Assembly: GCA_008000375.1 (NCBI GenBank)
Contig: SMOI01000262.1
Span: 1-44,760 of the forward strand
Direction: 5' to 3'
From: Poteriospumella lacustris
Taxonomy: Eukaryota > Sar > Chrysophyceae > Chromulinales > Dinobryaceae
Length of the DNA: 44,760 nt
The notes under the pieces are model-generated. The model was not told where the DNA came from and did no database searches. It was given only the letters and a program-made list of their open reading frames with translations. Below, piece by piece: positions 11,801 through 22,739 of this stretch; the stretch's first letter is position 1, and the number at the start of each line of letters is the position of its first letter. The position numbers and the translations under genes are program-made.

Positions 11801-12609
11801 TTCCGTAGACAAAGCCCCACACAATGAGCAATGTGACAATGGCGATGTGGGTTAACAGAATTGGGGTTGCCACTGCGGCACTTTCACCGACGCCACAAAG
11901 AGCGACGACCGCGAAGACCAGGATGATCACACAAGTAAACAAGCGCATGTCCACATCAGGCCACAGGAGCTTCAAGTACACGACTGCATCGTAGGCTGAA
12001 ATAATGGCTGTTGCCATGTAAGAGAGAATCGACAAACAAGCCACAAAGGCGGCCCATTTCTTGTTGGTCGTATTCAACATCAGATTGTACGTTCCGCCGT
12101 TGACAGGCATAGCAGACACGGTCTCACTGTATACTCTACGAAAGAAAAACAACATGATCGTGACCGAAAGGAGCGCAAGAGGGGCCAGCTAACCGACAAT
12201 AAATCAACGAATTTGTAAAACACACCAACATAAGGCAGAAACTCGGTCATTACGCTTGACGAACCTTGCCACTCGTGTAGGCACAGATACCTGCCGTATA
12301 AAGACAGGAACTCATGATGTCCGAACCTGCAATGGAAACACTCGATAGTGTCGACAACCCATGCGCGTGCTTTCCCTTGACTTTGACGTCTGTACGCTCA
12401 AAACTTTCCCCATTTGAAGTGTCTCCAATCACAGAAACTGTGGAAGTTTCTTGATGTCCCGAGACAGGCAGAGCTTGCAAAGCAACCACTCGACTTGCTC
12501 CCCATCCAGCAAAAATACCACTAAATCTTCCTTCTGATAAAATTTGCGAGGAGATGGAGCCGGTCGGCGCTTCTGCCGTAGTCTCTTGATATTTTTTAGC
12601 TCCAAGCAT
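8894..12609 (-). CDS. APC-superfamily amino-acid transporter with long regulatory C-terminus
   Basis: Predicted multi-pass amino-acid/polyamine/organocation transporter (AA_permease_2 type). Exons: 12609-12265, 12188-11632, 11548-11465 and 11414 onward, with introns of 76, 83 and 50 nt. An in-frame TAA lies 18 nt before the ATG. Splicing restores family sequence: AYTSGK joins LAPLALLS, and FESAANFV joins EEMKSSKVF, matching the conserved FE(S)xANFVEE segment. FGIL then joins GLVGFYNPMI. The first three junctions are secure because each restores conserved transporter sequence. The hydrophobic segments fit about 12 membrane helices, with an acidic, disordered N-terminus. The cytosolic tail resumes as a folded domain (LALEYITNN...IYVVHF) seen on some APC carriers. 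An in-frame TAA at 9730-9728 then interrupts it, and the same frame continues to 8894 with the rest of that domain (MIMGVPDTTFPFQPAQLGGV). A short intron probably removes the stop. Without it the product ends at 890 residues, with it at about 1,150. The substrate is unknown. Confidence 0.85.
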
Positions 12610-13202
12610 GATTGATGTAGGTAGTTAGTTTCGAGATAGATAACTTCAATCCACTCAACAAAAGACTTCCACAACAACAACAATCAAAAACGCTGGGATG
12701 ATACCGGGACGTTCTTGAGAGCGTATGTATCTTTCTCAGAAAGATGAGATAGATTTTCAAAGGCAGGCATCTCTTGTGATTGAATGAAGAAAGGCGGGCA
12801 GATGGCAGAAGAGCTTTCCTTGTTTTTTCAACGTCTTATTAAGCGCTGTGACTACAAAACATATTCCTGACGACAAAGAAAGCGTTGAAAAAGTGGTCGA
12901 CGTGGCAGATTTGGGACGAAGGCACCGCTGCGCTGCGGTTGGAACGGAACAAACCCCGGACCTCATCACTAGCCTTCGATAGAAGTCGCTTGACGTGACG
13001 GATGAATTGACTCGGAGCTGAAGATAGAAATAGAATTGGGTATTTTATTCGCAGATTTTATAGAAACCAAGAAACCCGCACTTCGATTTATCGTCGTTGT
13101 TATTCTCTTCGGAATTTTGGGACCAGTTCGTGCTCGGTCACTGCTTTCACTTTTCGCAGTTGTCTAACCATATCCCACGCACATCAGCGATTGTAGTAGG
13201 AA
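12610..13202. promoter_or_regulatory. Divergent intergenic spacer (transporter / histidine kinase), 593 nt
   Basis: This spacer holds the 5' flanks of two divergent genes. Both start codons have in-frame stops just upstream (TAA 18 nt before the transporter ATG, and TAG TAG ending 3 nt before the kinase ATG), so neither coding region extends into it. A 70-codon minus-strand frame at 12757-12969 has no recognisable features. I see no clear core promoter motif. Confidence 0.5.
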
Positions 13203-16200
13203 ATGGATGGGTGGATCGTTAATTGCTTACATCGTCTTGTGCTGTCGAAATATGACGAAGGGTTGTGGAGTAACTTGGCAGATAAGGCCCGTACCAGAGA
13301 GGACGGCTCACAAGTAGCCGATTTCAGCCATATGGATGTGGTAGAAAGAATTATCAATTGTGTATCAGAACTTTTTCAAGTCTCTCGAAGCGATTGTTTG
13401 TCCCAGCTTGCACCATATTTCATTGAGTTGGCTGAGACGTATGAACTAGAAGCAACCCTGAAGTGCCACTGCAGCTCGTGGCGAGAATGGTTCCACAGTA
13501 TTTGCGAAGGGTCGTGGCTGAGCCGATGCGTTTGCCCTCAAACTGGAGGAAGACCGCCATTTTTTAAGATCGATGTGAGCAATGATATTGAGGGAAAGTA
13601 CGTTCTTCACTACTACGGTGCACGCGACTTCGGTAGTCTCGCCTTGGCACTTTGCAAGGAAATTACAACACGCTATTTCAACGTTCAGTTGCATGCAAGC
13701 ATACATACCGTGGGCCAACACGGTGTATATTTTCACACGGCGTGGAGAGTTGATGTCGTTGAAATTGAGCCCCTCGGTCCTTCGTCGGGAAAGCGTGGAT
13801 TGCAGCAGTTGACTGAGTCGGAAATGTCGAGGGTGAAGCGAAACAAGCCGAATGCTCACGATCACCAGTTTGCCGCTCCCGTATGCCCTTTTCAAAGAGA
13901 GCCGACTCCTCCTCAACCTCTTCCAGTGCAAACTTCAACCGATGGCATCAATCTCCCGGCGCAATATTTCATGCAAGTCCTTCCGTATCACATCGTTGTG
14001 GACCAACAGCTGCGCATTCTCCAAATGGGTAACGAAATGAAAGCATTCTTTGAGTCACAAGGGATTCAACAATTTCATTTGGATGCCATTGGAAATTACT
14101 TTACGATTATTCCCGAAGACTGCGACTGGCAATGGAATACGATCGCGGGGCTGCATAATTCCCGTCTCGCGTTGGCTCCGAAACTTCCAGGTTTTAGTTT
14201 CCATTTCGCTGGAGATGTGATCGTGTTAAACAATTCTGTGAATGGCCAACCAACTGCGGCATTCATGTTGAACCCGCAAATCAGTAGTTTTGAAGACCTA
14301 TCGACCACCGGTATTCCCTTCGCGAAGCTGCCCAAACAACACCGCGAGTTGCTCGTCACCAACGATACGCTTCGCAAAGAACTTGCCCATGCCTTAGAAT
14401 CCAGTCGTCTCAACGAGAGTCTTTCCATTCAAAGCAAGAGGACAGAGGTATGGAGGGCGTGCATACGACACTTTTTGTCGTTTTCTTTTCTTCTCATTCT
14501 TATGTCGAATAACGTTCTTACAGGAGGCATTGCGCACCAAGCAAGTCTTCGTCCGATATGTATCTCACGAAATCCGAACTCCTTTGAATATTGCGAATCT
14601 CGGTTTGCAATATTTGCACAAGGAACTCGACAAAATGAAGGTTTTGTCGGCTACACCCGCGATTCGTGAGACGTTGGATGAGGTGAAGGTCTCCTCGACC
14701 ATCGCCGTAGAGATCTTGAATGATCTGTTGCTCTACGAGAAAATCGATGACGGCATCTTCAAATTGGCATTTTCGACGTGCTCCGTATCCGCATTGATCG
14801 AAGAAGCTGAGAAGCTCTTCCACGTGCAGGTACGGGCTTCCGCTCTTCTGCTGTTGATTTATGTAGCTGATCTTATATGTTGGACGTATATATCTAGGCC
14901 AAGAACTCGACTGTACGCTTTGAAATGGACAAAGACGACGTTGTCGCGACGTGTATTCAGTGTGACAAGACCAAGTTCCAACAAGTGTTGCGTAATCTCG
15001 TCTCGAATGCGTTCAAATTCACACCGACGAATGGCGTGGTGAAGTTAGGCTGCTGGGAGTTTTTCCCCAACACCATGACGCTGGACGTGGATATCGACAG
15101 CAGCAAAGAGAACCTGGAACCATGGCGCTTTGTTAACGGCCATCGCATTCATTTTGCTCATGATCAGGGCTCATTGAGCGATCGTGTCAATGTCGCGACC
15201 GAGAAACCCCAACAGCGGTCGTCCCAACGAGCCCCCGCAGTACCAGTGTTGTCCGCACCGTCGTCAGAAGTCACCACGCCCATTACTTCCGTGTCACTGC
15301 TGTTGCAGCAACAAACGAGTATCTCTTCCGCACCGGCGCCACCGCTGCCCGTCTCTCGCACGAACTCGGCAGTGATGACCAATGCAGCCATCGCTCTTCG
15401 ACATGCATCCACCGGCAGCTCCGACGAATCACTCACCAGCAGTGACAGCCACAGCAGTTCCAGCAGCAGTGGTGGTGGTGGTGGTGGCGAGCAGACGACC
15501 AAATGTGCCCAGATAACCGAACTGCAGCAACCATCGGTTCCAAATCTTCGCGACAAGTCGGCTCGTGACAACCCCTTTGTGCGCATCATGGTCACTGATT
15601 CCGGCCCTGGTATCCATCCCAGCGATCAAGTCAACTTATTTCATCAATTTGCTCAAGTTCGCCCCGAAGAACTCCAACAGGGACAAGGCTCAGGCTTAGG
15701 ATTATGGATCGCGGCGAATCTCGTTCAACTGCATGGCGGTCGCATAGGTGTTGTATCGGCAGGCGAAGGTCAAGGATCCAGTTTTCTGTTTGATTTGCCC
15801 CTGTTAACCGATCGCGTACCCCTGTTGGTGAAACCCGATCCAAGCAGTGTCGCCATGGACACCGCGGAGGATCAGGGGTGCAATAGCATCACAGTCGCGG
15901 ATCTACCGAAGCAGCAGTGCTTTGCGGCCGTTCCCTTGTCTCAAGCGCGGATTCTGATCGTCGATGATGCTCCAACGAATCGTAAAATGGTGCGACGCAT
16001 TTTGTGCGATACGTTTCAGTTGATTCACGAGGCTGAAAATGGACAAAGGGCCGTGGATATGTATCAACAGGCTCAGAGGGAGGGACAGCCATATCACATC
16101 GTCATGATGGACTTGCTCATGCCCGTTATGAACGGATTGGATGCAACGAAGCGGATTCGTGAGTTAGAAACTCGTTCCATCGAAAGCAACGAGAACGTGG

Positions 16201-16424
16201 GCGACGTTTCGTCTTCGTCGTCGTCGTCACAGCACCATGCTGACGAGTTGACCCAGGAAGGTGGACGGTTCCGCTCGTTGATTGTGGGCATCACGGGTAA
16301 TGCCGAAGGAAACGATCACGACGCCTTCGTGAAAGCCGGCGTAGATTCTGTCCTGATGAAGCCCGTGCGTATGGAGACGATCATGACGTATATTTCGAAT
16401 CATTTCCAGTCGTTGCCGGAGTGA
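13203..16424 (+). CDS. H-NOX/HNOBA-coupled hybrid sensor histidine kinase
   Basis: Predicted soluble 1,025-residue phosphorelay sensor. Exons are 13203-14447, 14524-14829 and 14898-16424, with introns of 76 and 68 nt; two TAG codons stand in frame just before the ATG. Residues 1-185 resemble the H-NOX (heme-NO/O2-binding) domain of soluble guanylate cyclase: the start MDGWIVNCLHRLVLSKY, then WREWF, GRPPFF and LHYYGAR. Residues 255-385 match HNOBA, the PAS-like domain that follows H-NOX in guanylate cyclase (LPYHIVVDQQLRILQMGNEM and GIPFAKLPKQHRELLV). A signalling helix follows. The kinase has the H box SHEIRTPLN (His430), N box LRNLVSNAFKFTP, G1 VTDSGPGI, G2 GQGSGLGL and then a complete receiver (Asp pair 873-874, phospho-Asp about 922, Thr about 982, Lys about 1004). 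About 150 Ser/Gln/Gly-rich residues interrupt the ATPase domain before G1. Ser104 aligns with the heme-ligating histidine. I infer sensing of NO, redox state or another ligand, with output through a separate HPt protein. Domain calls are firm; the ligand is not. Confidence 0.9.
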
Positions 16425-19400
16425 GCGCTTCATCATAAATCAGTTTCAGTTTCTACTGCGCCCAACCGTGACTTCCTGCTGGAACCTCGGCGCCTGTGAT
16501 AGTCGCCGTACCACACCCCACGTTTTCTGAGGTTCCTCGTGCAAGTTGCGCATGTACCGTCGTTGTTTGTCGTTTCGGTTACGCCTCTGTGCCTCTGCCA
16601 CTCTGTGCCGCTGCCCAGTTCTGAGCACATATCGCGCCACAGTTACTCAATTAGTCCAATATGTCGTCATTGTTCGTCGCGCGTGCCTTCCCTCTCGCTT
16701 GCTTCACTGCACACTTTCATTTCCTCTTTCCGCACTGCACAGAATCACCTGCGGTAGCTTGCCCTCCTCAGTCACTGCTCATATCTAAGTTGCTGTTACC
16801 CTCGCCTCGCGTTACGTTCCGTTTCGTCGTCGCTTCCTTATGATTCAATATGCGGAGTCACTCCTCCGCGTCCAGGTCGAAAAACTCACTCTTATCCTGC
16901 TGCTGTATCCATCATTTGTGCCGACGAGCAACCACCCGATGTTCTCGGAAGCCAAGAGAAGAAACCCTTCCCCCTACCACACGTTGCCTCCGTAGCCTGC
17001 CGCTCTATAGTCCCCCCTCCGAGCGTCTTCGGCCATCGATGTTGTGTGCTCTCTGCCTTGTCGGTGTTCGTTTCGGTTCATTCACTCCCCTATCTCTCTC
17101 TCTGTCTTTTGCATGTTTTCTCCGCGTTACGATCGTGTGTCTGCTTCTTGTACCGTACTCGATTGAGTTCTGCTGCTCGCGCTGTGCCACTCAGCCACCC
17201 AGGCGACAGTTGTCATTGTGCCATTGATCGTTGTCACGCTCAGGTTGGATCGTGCCTTGTTGCTTGTGCCGTGTTGTTTCGTCTGCGTGTCCCCAGTGTG
17301 ACCATTGATTTCACCGCGTTCTTTTCGACGTACATACAACCCCCTCCCTTTGCTTGCTGCCCCTGGCTCTGTGCCACTTCAATTTTGTTCCGCTGTGTTC
17401 CGTAAGAGCTGACTGCTGTGCGTACTCTTCTCGTTCTCTCCGTCGTCAGCTGCATGTCGTCGCCGGTCGATAGCTCACCCCGACCTCCTCCATTCCCACT
17501 GCCGATCCGCTAATTAGTCTCTTTCCTCTTTCCTCTTTCCTCTTCCCTCCTTCTATCCTGCTCCCCTATCGATTTCTGCTGTTTCTTGTAGCCAGCCGTC
17601 TGGCCGATCTTGTCGATGTTTGGAGAGCGGCACACCGTGTGATTGCGAAGTCTCCTGTTCCCACTGTCCACTGTTATCCGCTCTTGCCCTCACTCGTCCG
17701 GTAGTCTCCAGCCGCCCTTTGCCACGTGTGCTTTCGTTGCGTACGGTCTCTGCATTGGCGCTGATGTTGCTGCCGTTTGTTTGGACGAGGAAGAATGTGC
17801 TCCAGGCGATGAGAGAATCGCTATCGATGTTTCACTGTTCTCAGTCAGCGCTTTCGACTGTTCCCTCCGCAGCGCGCTCCACCATCTGCATCGTCGTGCC
17901 TCTGGGCTCTTGATTTCTTGTCTGCATTGGTCCCCTCTCCTTTTTCAACGTGTGTTGCCCATTTCTATCGCAGTTTCCTCAGTGGTCATTTTGCACCACG
18001 TTCGTTGCAGTCTTCATGTTTCTTGCCCCGCCTTTGACCCTTCCAGCTACCCTCCTCCTCCCCCCTCCCCCCTACGTCTGCCTCTTCTCTCGCTCCGGAT
18101 ACATCTCGTCCACTTCTGCGCTGGCTCATCTTCCGTCTGTTTCGTCTCGCTGTCTCTCCCTCCTCCCTCCTCGGCACACAGATATCTCTCTGTCTCTCTC
18201 TGTCGCCCTTTCTCTATCTCTCTTTCTCTCTCTCTCCCCTCTCTCGTTCAATATTCATCGTGTATTTGTTGTTTGTGTGTTTGAAACTTGTTTTTTGCTC
18301 TTTTGTTTCTGATACCGGTGGGCTCCCGCAGTTTGGGCAACGTCATTGCTTGCCATCCATGATTAGACAATTATCCACCCTCCTCCCAGGCGCATTTCTT
18401 ACTGTAGACCTGCCCCCCACCCCACCCCCACGTTCCAGCCCACGCGTCTACCCAACCTACTCGCGTGCGGTGTGGTGTGGGTCAATACAACTACCACATA
18501 CATACACTCTCCCCTGTCTGTCATCATTCACCTGATTCCATTATTCCGCGAACCTTGTGCTTCTCTCTTGCTCGGTTTATACCTGCTCTGCTCTCAGCTG
18601 CTCTGCTCCGCATCCATGCGATCCTCCGTGAATGTGTCCGTTGTCATGGTCTTCGCGCTCCACACAAGCCAACACGTTTCAGCACAGCGCGTGAACCACC
18701 GTCTATCATGTCGCACAGACGATGGGACATGCTCTCGAACGTCTCTATCGATGCTCGCTGTCGTACCGTGTGGCTCGTGTGTGACCTGTGCGCCAGTTGA
18801 TTTCACCTTGTGTTTATCTGTTATGCTGTGGTGCCATGGTGCCTCTTTAAACTTGATTTCCCGTGCTGTGCTGATACTCTCTCGGTGTGTACCTGTCTGT
18901 CTGCTCTGCACGAGTACCATCACTCCCGCCGTTGCAGGCCCGGTGCCAACCCACCCAATATATCTCTCTCTCATCGCTGGTAGACGCATGCAGCATCCTC
19001 TGCGCCTGCTCTTCTTCATTCTTCTCTCTTTGATCCCTTTCGTTCTGGGTGTTTCACCTATCGCGCGGCTCTACTACAGATGGCCGGTGCTGCTTATATC
19101 TCGTTCCCTATATACATACACATACATACATCGTTGCGTCTTGTCCGCTTCCGTTCAAGTCTCCTTGCTTACACACGCTTCACCCCCTTCCTTCGCTCAC
19201 GCCTCCCATCCCCATCGAATCGATGCCATCTGAAGAAAAGAAGTCCCCGTCCCTCTGGCGAACATTCGTTGGTTGTTCTCGTTTCTTTCCGCTGCACACG
19301 GCTCCATTGATTTGGCCCTTTTTTAAGCCTTTGTAGCCTCTCTATGTCCTCTCCGTATGTGTCTTCGTGCATGATGTGTGGTGCGTAGTTGTTGTCCATG

Positions 19401-19976
19401 TTTATCCATGTTCGAACCGGAGTGAGATTCGATCGGACCAGCTGGACGTTCATGCGACATCGGCCATTGGTCTCTCGTGTTGGACGCTTAATCAATCCCC
19501 CCTCGCGGCGGATTCGCGAGTATGTGCATGACTGATGTGTAGATACAGTGCAACATTACTGTATGTCCATCGTAGGTGTTAGACTGGTCTTCCCCATCAC
19601 AATTTCCTTTGAAGTGTAGAAACTACCGTACGGTTCTTGTTGCGAATAGTTTATTTTCGGCAGGCAAAAAAAGAAAAAGGGTGTCTCCCTTCTTGTCTAC
19701 CCACCGATAACATTTAAATATGCAGCAACAAATGAACTATACTCGGAAGGGTTCACACCATTTCTCTTCGATGCCACCAAAAACGGCTCCAGAATCAGAG
19801 TTGGCAGGCGAGCCGAGATCGACCTATACCAACTGACCAACTCCTGGCCGCCCCACCACTCGCACACGTACTGATTACCCCCGAGTCGCCGTCGTTTATT
19901 CGTTTACAAGTCTTTTACACCTATCACTCTCGTAAAGAATGGATAGTGAAGTCCGTTGCGCTGCATGCGCGACACC
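16425..19976. other. Pyrimidine-rich gene-free block, 3.5 kb
   Basis: This is the longest stretch without a recognisable gene. From about 16540 to 19330 the plus strand is strongly pyrimidine-rich (43 of 60 bases at 17101-17160, 53 of 60 at 18181-18240). It contains CT microsatellite-like tracts near 18180-18245 and short CTTTCCT repeats near 17518-17547. Frames of up to 253 codons (17643-18284, 18472-19233) translate to Ser/Leu/Cys/Pro-rich sequence without domains and look like composition artefacts. The stretch lies on the sense strand of the upstream kinase and may be a very long 3' UTR or an independent non-coding transcript. From 19340 to 19976 composition is ordinary and I see nothing. 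Confidence 0.6.
17518..17547 (+). repeat. Short CTTTCCT tandem repeat
   Basis: Three copies of the heptamer CTTTCCT are followed by a degenerate fourth (CTTCCCT), inside the pyrimidine-rich block downstream of the histidine kinase. Confidence 0.85.
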
Positions 19977-22739
19977 TTAGGCGAGACCGCGCATCATCAT
20001 TCGCAGGTAAGGCTCTGGATCAACGGCGAAGGAGCGACTTTCACCGCTCCCCTCACCTTTCGACTGCAACGTATGCAATAAACGGGACAGCAACAGTTCT
20101 GCGGGTCGCGAGGATCCTTTCGCCAGCAATTCACGTCGAAGATGGAGACCCATTTCTCGTGACAAGACGTTGTCCACCGTCGCTGGCGATGACGACGTTG
20201 ACCTTGACACGAAGAGACGATCCCAAATCTGCGCGGCAACGACCTTCGCATACAAATACGAGTGATAGGTGCCCGCGTAGCCAACAAAATGCCGATGGGC
20301 CAGCATGGGCATGTAGGGCAAGCGGAAGGCCGCCGCATCAGTGGGATGGTCCAATGCCGACTGTAGCCATCGCTGGGACGCCGCTGGACCGTTGAGTGCG
20401 GTGACCGACGACAACGCCGCCACCGGTAAATCCGTATACTGCAACTGCAACGCTGCGATACCTTCCATGGCTTGTAAGAAGAATCGTCGTTGGTCACGAT
20501 CGGAATGCAACACACTGGGGTTGTTCAATGCGGTGGTCAAGGTCGGGTCACTGAGCAGGTACTGATCGGCGAGTGACAAGGCGATTTGCACCTGCAAATC
20601 CAACCCTTGATAGTTGGCCTTGCCCGACAATGCCGTCTCCAAGAGCGGCAAAGGAATAGATTCATCCGTGACATGATGCTTCGCCCATTGACGAATCACC
20701 TGCGGGTCACGTGCGAAATGTTCAAAGAGATGCGACGGAATTTCGACGAAATCGGTGAAGCCCCGTGTGCCTGAATGGTGCTGGTACTTCGCCTTTGACA
20801 GCAGCGAGTGCAATGCGTGTCCCCATTCATGGAAGAGTGTTTCCACATCACTGAGGGACAGACAATGATTGGCTAACGCCGTGGCATTGTGGCCAGCCGT
20901 GAATGACATGCCACGGACTTGGCTGGCGGCATCGGACGATGGCGGATGGAACGGAAAGACCAACGCGACGATGGGTGTTTGTGCCTTGGGACGCCACTTG
21001 GTGGTATCATACGACGAAGCAGCGAAAGGAGAAACCATTCCAGCCTCGTGGCTGCCATACTCGTATTCGACCGTGTCACATCCACAACGAACGGTGAAAT
21101 GTGCGGCACCGGGGAACTTGTGGGGACGACGGAACATGTCGACGTACACAGTACCGAGCAGTTGTGATCCCCGAGACGACGACGAACCAGGGGATGGATG
21201 GAGATCGTCAAGCAGATGAAACTTCAGAATATCACCGGGCTGTCGATGCTCATGCAACCAGATTTCACCGGGTTGGACATCGTCTTGCACCAATCGAACA
21301 CCAAACAACGACTCCGTTACCAACGCCAAGCCCTCTAAGCAACGACTCACCGGAAAGTATTCTTTGATCTTGCGAACCGCACGATCGTATTCGGCAGGAT
21401 CTACACGCGACGATGTCGATGGTGGCAAGCCCAACAGTTCCGTGGGAATGGACTGATTCTGCAAGTAAGCGATGTCCCACGGATGCAGAACGACGCGGTC
21501 CAAAGCCTCTTGACGAGCGGAGGAAGACGAGGAAGACGACGATGTCACGGACGAAAACAGATTCTTCAGGCCCGCGGAGAACGATCCCGTCGCATTGTGA
21601 CCATGTTCGGCTAAGTACAATTTTCGCGCACGCAACAATGTGAAATTCTCCTGTGCGTACGGCCGTGCAGCAGTGCTGAGCGTTTTGATCAAGTCTCGTA
21701 CCGCATCAATGTTCTTGCATGCGCTTTTCAGCAACATTTTCTGAGCGTAGTGCTCATAACCAAGGAACTTCGCCAACTGGTGGCGTTGTTGCAGCAGCGC
21801 TGGCAACGTGGTCACATTTTCCCGCGGCGTGAGCGAGTATTCCCACCACAACTGCTCACGAAGCACATCGTTTTGAACACTGGCTGCAGCCATTCCTAGT
21901 GTGCGTTGTTCTCTGGGAAGAATAAGTACCTTCGCCCGGACCGCATCTGATGGCTGTTGCACTTGTCGGCCAGCCCAACGTGACAGACTCTGGAAATTGT
22001 CGTCGTCTGCTTTCGGAAACGGCCCAACGGAAACGTAATACTCCTCAAACTGTTCAGACGTCTCAATTTGAGCATTTGGTGAACCCGAGTGAATAATATT
22101 GGCACTCCAATGGGATTCTAGTTCACTGACTTGCTGGTTCATGTCTTGCAGTCTTTGTCGATCGCTGTCCGACAAATGGATACCCTCTAACTTGAAATCA
22201 CGCAATAAGTCCAAAGCAACATGCTGGTCATCCTCAGAAAGTGCGGAGAAGATGCTCTTGTTCTCAATAATCTCTCTGAGGGTGTTGAATAGGTTTGTGT
22301 CGGCATTGAGGTCAGCGATGAGTGAATGTAGCTCTGAAAACACCTCGCCGGCCGCTTGTTGATAGTCTCCGTCTTGGTGAGTGTTTCGTATAAATTCGGC
22401 GGAATCGATAGCTAAACAAAGCTCATTGGAGATAGCGTCAAGAAGTTCAAGTCTTCGTGTTGTATCAGGTAAAGGATGAGAACCATTCACATGGCTTTTG
22501 AGGGCTTCCCTTATGAACTGAATCTTGGAAATAGCTTGCTTTGATGCTCTACCCAGGTCTGATGGCTTTCGTACATCGATTTCACGAAGATCTAGAAGGG
22601 GGCGATCGCTAACATACAGTGCATTGCTGCAACTATACGATCGGATGACAGGTGCACCACCAGGCCTGCGCAGCACGGCTGACTTTGGAAAGATCCGACT
22701 CATCCTTCTACTATGGGCGATTGTCATAGCTGCCTTCAT
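19977..22739 (-). CDS. MIPEP: Mitochondrial intermediate peptidase (M3 metallopeptidase)
   Basis: Single-exon, 920-residue zinc oligopeptidase of family M3. In mitochondria this enzyme removes an N-terminal octapeptide from imported precursors after the main processing peptidase. The zinc site is FHEWGHALHS (HExxH at about residues 636-640). The third ligand is the glutamate of DFVEIPSHLFEHFA, 29 residues after the first His, and the intervening YQHHSGTRGFTDF is the block typical of MIPEP/Oct1 rather than thimet oligopeptidase. The N-terminus (SRRMSRIFPKSAVLRRPGG) is rich in Arg and Ser, poor in acidic residues, and fits a presequence. Met14 is a possible alternative start. The protein is longer than the roughly 710 residues of the human enzyme, partly through Ser-rich insertions near residues 395-405. 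It converges with the kinase gene across the gene-free block. Confidence is high for the family and good for the orthology. Confidence 0.93.
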   Translation of the reverse strand: MKAAMTIAHSRRMSRIFPKSAVLRRPGGAPVIRSYSCSNALYVSDRPLLDLREIDVRKPSDLGRASKQAISKIQFIREALKSHVNGSHPLPDTTRRLELLDAISNELCLAIDSAEFIRNTHQDGDYQQAAGEVFSELHSLIADLNADTNLFNTLREIIENKSIFSALSEDDQHVALDLLRDFKLEGIHLSDSDRQRLQDMNQQVSELESHWSANIIHSGSPNAQIETSEQFEEYYVSVGPFPKADDDNFQSLSRWAGRQVQQPSDAVRAKVLILPREQRTLGMAAASVQNDVLREQLWWEYSLTPRENVTTLPALLQQRHQLAKFLGYEHYAQKMLLKSACKNIDAVRDLIKTLSTAARPYAQENFTLLRARKLYLAEHGHNATGSFSAGLKNLFSSVTSSSSSSSSARQEALDRVVLHPWDIAYLQNQSIPTELLGLPPSTSSRVDPAEYDRAVRKIKEYFPVSRCLEGLALVTESLFGVRLVQDDVQPGEIWLHEHRQPGDILKFHLLDDLHPSPGSSSSRGSQLLGTVYVDMFRRPHKFPGAAHFTVRCGCDTVEYEYGSHEAGMVSPFAASSYDTTKWRPKAQTPIVALVFPFHPPSSDAASQVRGMSFTAGHNATALANHCLSLSDVETLFHEWGHALHSLLSKAKYQHHSGTRGFTDFVEIPSHLFEHFARDPQVIRQWAKHHVTDESIPLPLLETALSGKANYQGLDLQVQIALSLADQYLLSDPTLTTALNNPSVLHSDRDQRRFFLQAMEGIAALQLQYTDLPVAALSSVTALNGPAASQRWLQSALDHPTDAAAFRLPYMPMLAHRHFVGYAGTYHSYLYAKVVAAQIWDRLFVSRSTSSSPATVDNVLSREMGLHLRRELLAKGSSRPAELLLSRLLHTLQSKGEGSGESRSFAVDPEPYLRMMMRGLA

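Noticed and set aside
13494-13496. His98 as the proximal heme ligand of the H-NOX domain
   Set aside because: Using it requires breaking the gap-free match around WREWF and Pro112. Kept only as an alternative pending structural modelling.
18472-19233. 253-codon plus-strand frame with hydrophobic stretches in the CT-rich block
   Set aside because: Hydrophobicity follows from CT-rich codons (Leu, Ser, Phe, Pro). Other frames of the same DNA look alike, and no family is recognisable.
19411-19419. GTTCGAACC, resembling a tRNA T-loop on the minus strand
   Set aside because: The flanking bases do not form a T-arm stem, and no acceptor or anticodon arm could be placed.
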